From Cyclobacteriaceae bacterium (lineage in GTDB: Bacteria > Bacteroidota > Bacteroidia > Cytophagales > Cyclobacteriaceae), in contig JAOTYN010000210.1 in assembly GCA_029861825.1 (NCBI GenBank), positions 1 to 7,423 of the forward strand: a stretch of DNA of 7,423 nt. Direction: 5' to 3'. The notes beneath the pieces were generated by a model. That model was not told the DNA's origin, did not search any database, and saw nothing but the letters and a program-made list of their open reading frames with translations. The translations under genes and the position numbers were made by a program. Shown here in pieces: positions 6,507 to 7,423 of this stretch (position 1 is the first letter of the stretch; every line of letters begins with the position of its first letter).

Positions 6507-6511
6507 TGTTT

Positions 6512-7423
6512 ATGAAATCGAATCACCTCGGTTTGGCATTGGTGATGATAATAGTAGTTATTTTCAGTGCCTGCAACTCTAGCGATAAAGAACCCCCTGA
6601 TGTTTCTGATATTGATGTTTCTCTGCAAATAACGCGTTGGGACCAGCAATTATTTCAACTCTCCACCAAAGAAGAGGTTGCGGGATTTTTGAATGAACAC
6701 AGATTGTTCGGGGAAGAATTTTTACATGTCGATCAGTATCCCCACGATAGCCTGGCCGTCAATTATCTGTTGAATTTCCTGTCCAATCCAGGAAGTAAGG
6801 TATTGCAGCAGGAGATCGAAGAAGTATTTGGGGATATGTCTGATTTACAACAGGAATTTCAACAGGCTTTTCAGTATTTAAAAAATTACTACCCCCAATC
6901 ACAGGTACCTCGGATATACACGGCAGTGACCGGATTCTCAGGCAATGATCTATATGTTTCCGATAGCGTAATTATAGTGGGACTGGAATATTACTTAGGT
7001 GATAGCGCCACCTATCGACCTCTGGATTTCCCTAATTACATATTGAAGCGTTACCGTCCCGAATACATTGTTCCCTCGTCAGTCTTATTGCTTTCCACCC
7101 CTTATAACAGAAGCCCTTTCGAGGATCAGACTATGCTGGCGGAAATGATCTATTTCGGAAAAGCATACTATTTTTCTCAGCAGATACTACCATTTGCTAC
7201 CGACAGTCTGCTCATTGGGTACAGCGGGCAAGACTTGACTAACGTCTACAACAATCAGGATGTGATCTGGGCTCATTTTGTGGAAAAAAAGCTGCTCTAT
7301 GAAACCAGCCATTTTACAAAGAAAAAGTATATGGACGAGCGCCCCACCACCGTAGAGATCGGCAATAAATGCCCAGGCCGTATTGGTGAATGGCTGGGAT
7401 GGCAGATCGTAATGAAGTATATG
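6512..7423 (+). CDS. gldB: GldB, gliding motility lipoprotein (3' end cut off)
   Basis: 304 codons are open to the right edge; GldB is about 320 residues, so roughly 15-20 are missing. Residues 1-20 form a lipoprotein signal with lipobox FSAC and lipidation at C21. After a short acidic linker (about 22-35) comes the GldB domain with its hallmark segments: AEMIYFGKAYYF (210-221), a helix ending in LP (226-227), and NKCPGRIGEWLGWQIV (285-300) near the C-terminus. GldB is needed for gliding in Flavobacterium johnsoniae and is linked to type IX secretion; its biochemical role is unresolved. In that species gldC follows, so gldC may lie just beyond the edge. It is divergent from an outer-membrane protein gene across 32 bases. 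The start is the first ATG in frame; the next, codon 12, would remove the N-terminal half of the signal peptide. Confidence 0.93.
   Translation, partial: MKSNHLGLALVMIIVVIFSACNSSDKEPPDVSDIDVSLQITRWDQQLFQLSTKEEVAGFLNEHRLFGEEFLHVDQYPHDSLAVNYLLNFLSNPGSKVLQQEIEEVFGDMSDLQQEFQQAFQYLKNYYPQSQVPRIYTAVTGFSGNDLYVSDSVIIVGLEYYLGDSATYRPLDFPNYILKRYRPEYIVPSSVLLLSTPYNRSPFEDQTMLAEMIYFGKAYYFSQQILPFATDSLLIGYSGQDLTNVYNNQDVIWAHFVEKKLLYETSHFTKKKYMDERPTTVEIGNKCPGRIGEWLGWQIVMKYM

Noticed and set aside
1..7423. CRISPR, tRNA, rRNA, insertion sequences, defence or phage genes
   Set aside because: No repeat-spacer arrays, cloverleaf sequences, transposase motifs or terminal repeats were seen; all long stretches are accounted for by conserved genes.

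Overview
The window looks like chromosomal DNA of a gliding-type member of the Bacteroidota, most probably a flavobacterium. Three things point there: gliding genes gldE and gldB at the two ends, a Bacteroidota-type HU/IHF protein and RNase G, and TAnnTTTG-like promoter boxes with no Shine-Dalgarno sequences ahead of the genes. Composition is moderate and even, with no sign of mobile DNA, CRISPR, tRNA, rRNA or phage. No intergenic stretch exceeds about 140 bases.

Left block, minus strand: mutY (2796-1714), ssb (1665-1222) and gldE (1199 to beyond the left edge) are packed like an operon, with gaps of 48 and 22 bases. They encode an adenine glycosylase, a single-strand binding protein, and a membrane protein with DUF21/CNNM and CBS domains.

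Middle block, plus strand: from a 139-base divergent region the strand switches to an HU/IHF-like protein (2936-3238), a membrane-anchored TPR protein (3267-4082), a 29-residue extremely basic protein (4132-4221) and RNase G (rng, 4285-5844). This set deals with the nucleoid, RNA processing and probably the ribosome.

Right block: an outer-membrane beta-barrel protein (6479-5841, minus) converges on rng with a 4-base overlap. It diverges from gldB (6512 to beyond the right edge, plus), a gliding lipoprotein, across only 32 bases.

The points most worth a second look are the 29-residue protein (ribosomal protein candidate), four non-ATG starts among nine genes that are each forced by upstream in-frame stops, the 32-base head-to-head promoter region that may give leaderless mRNAs, and a GldB that resembles a metalloprotease fold without its histidines. 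I see no clearly new multi-gene system; this is largely conserved housekeeping and motility DNA.
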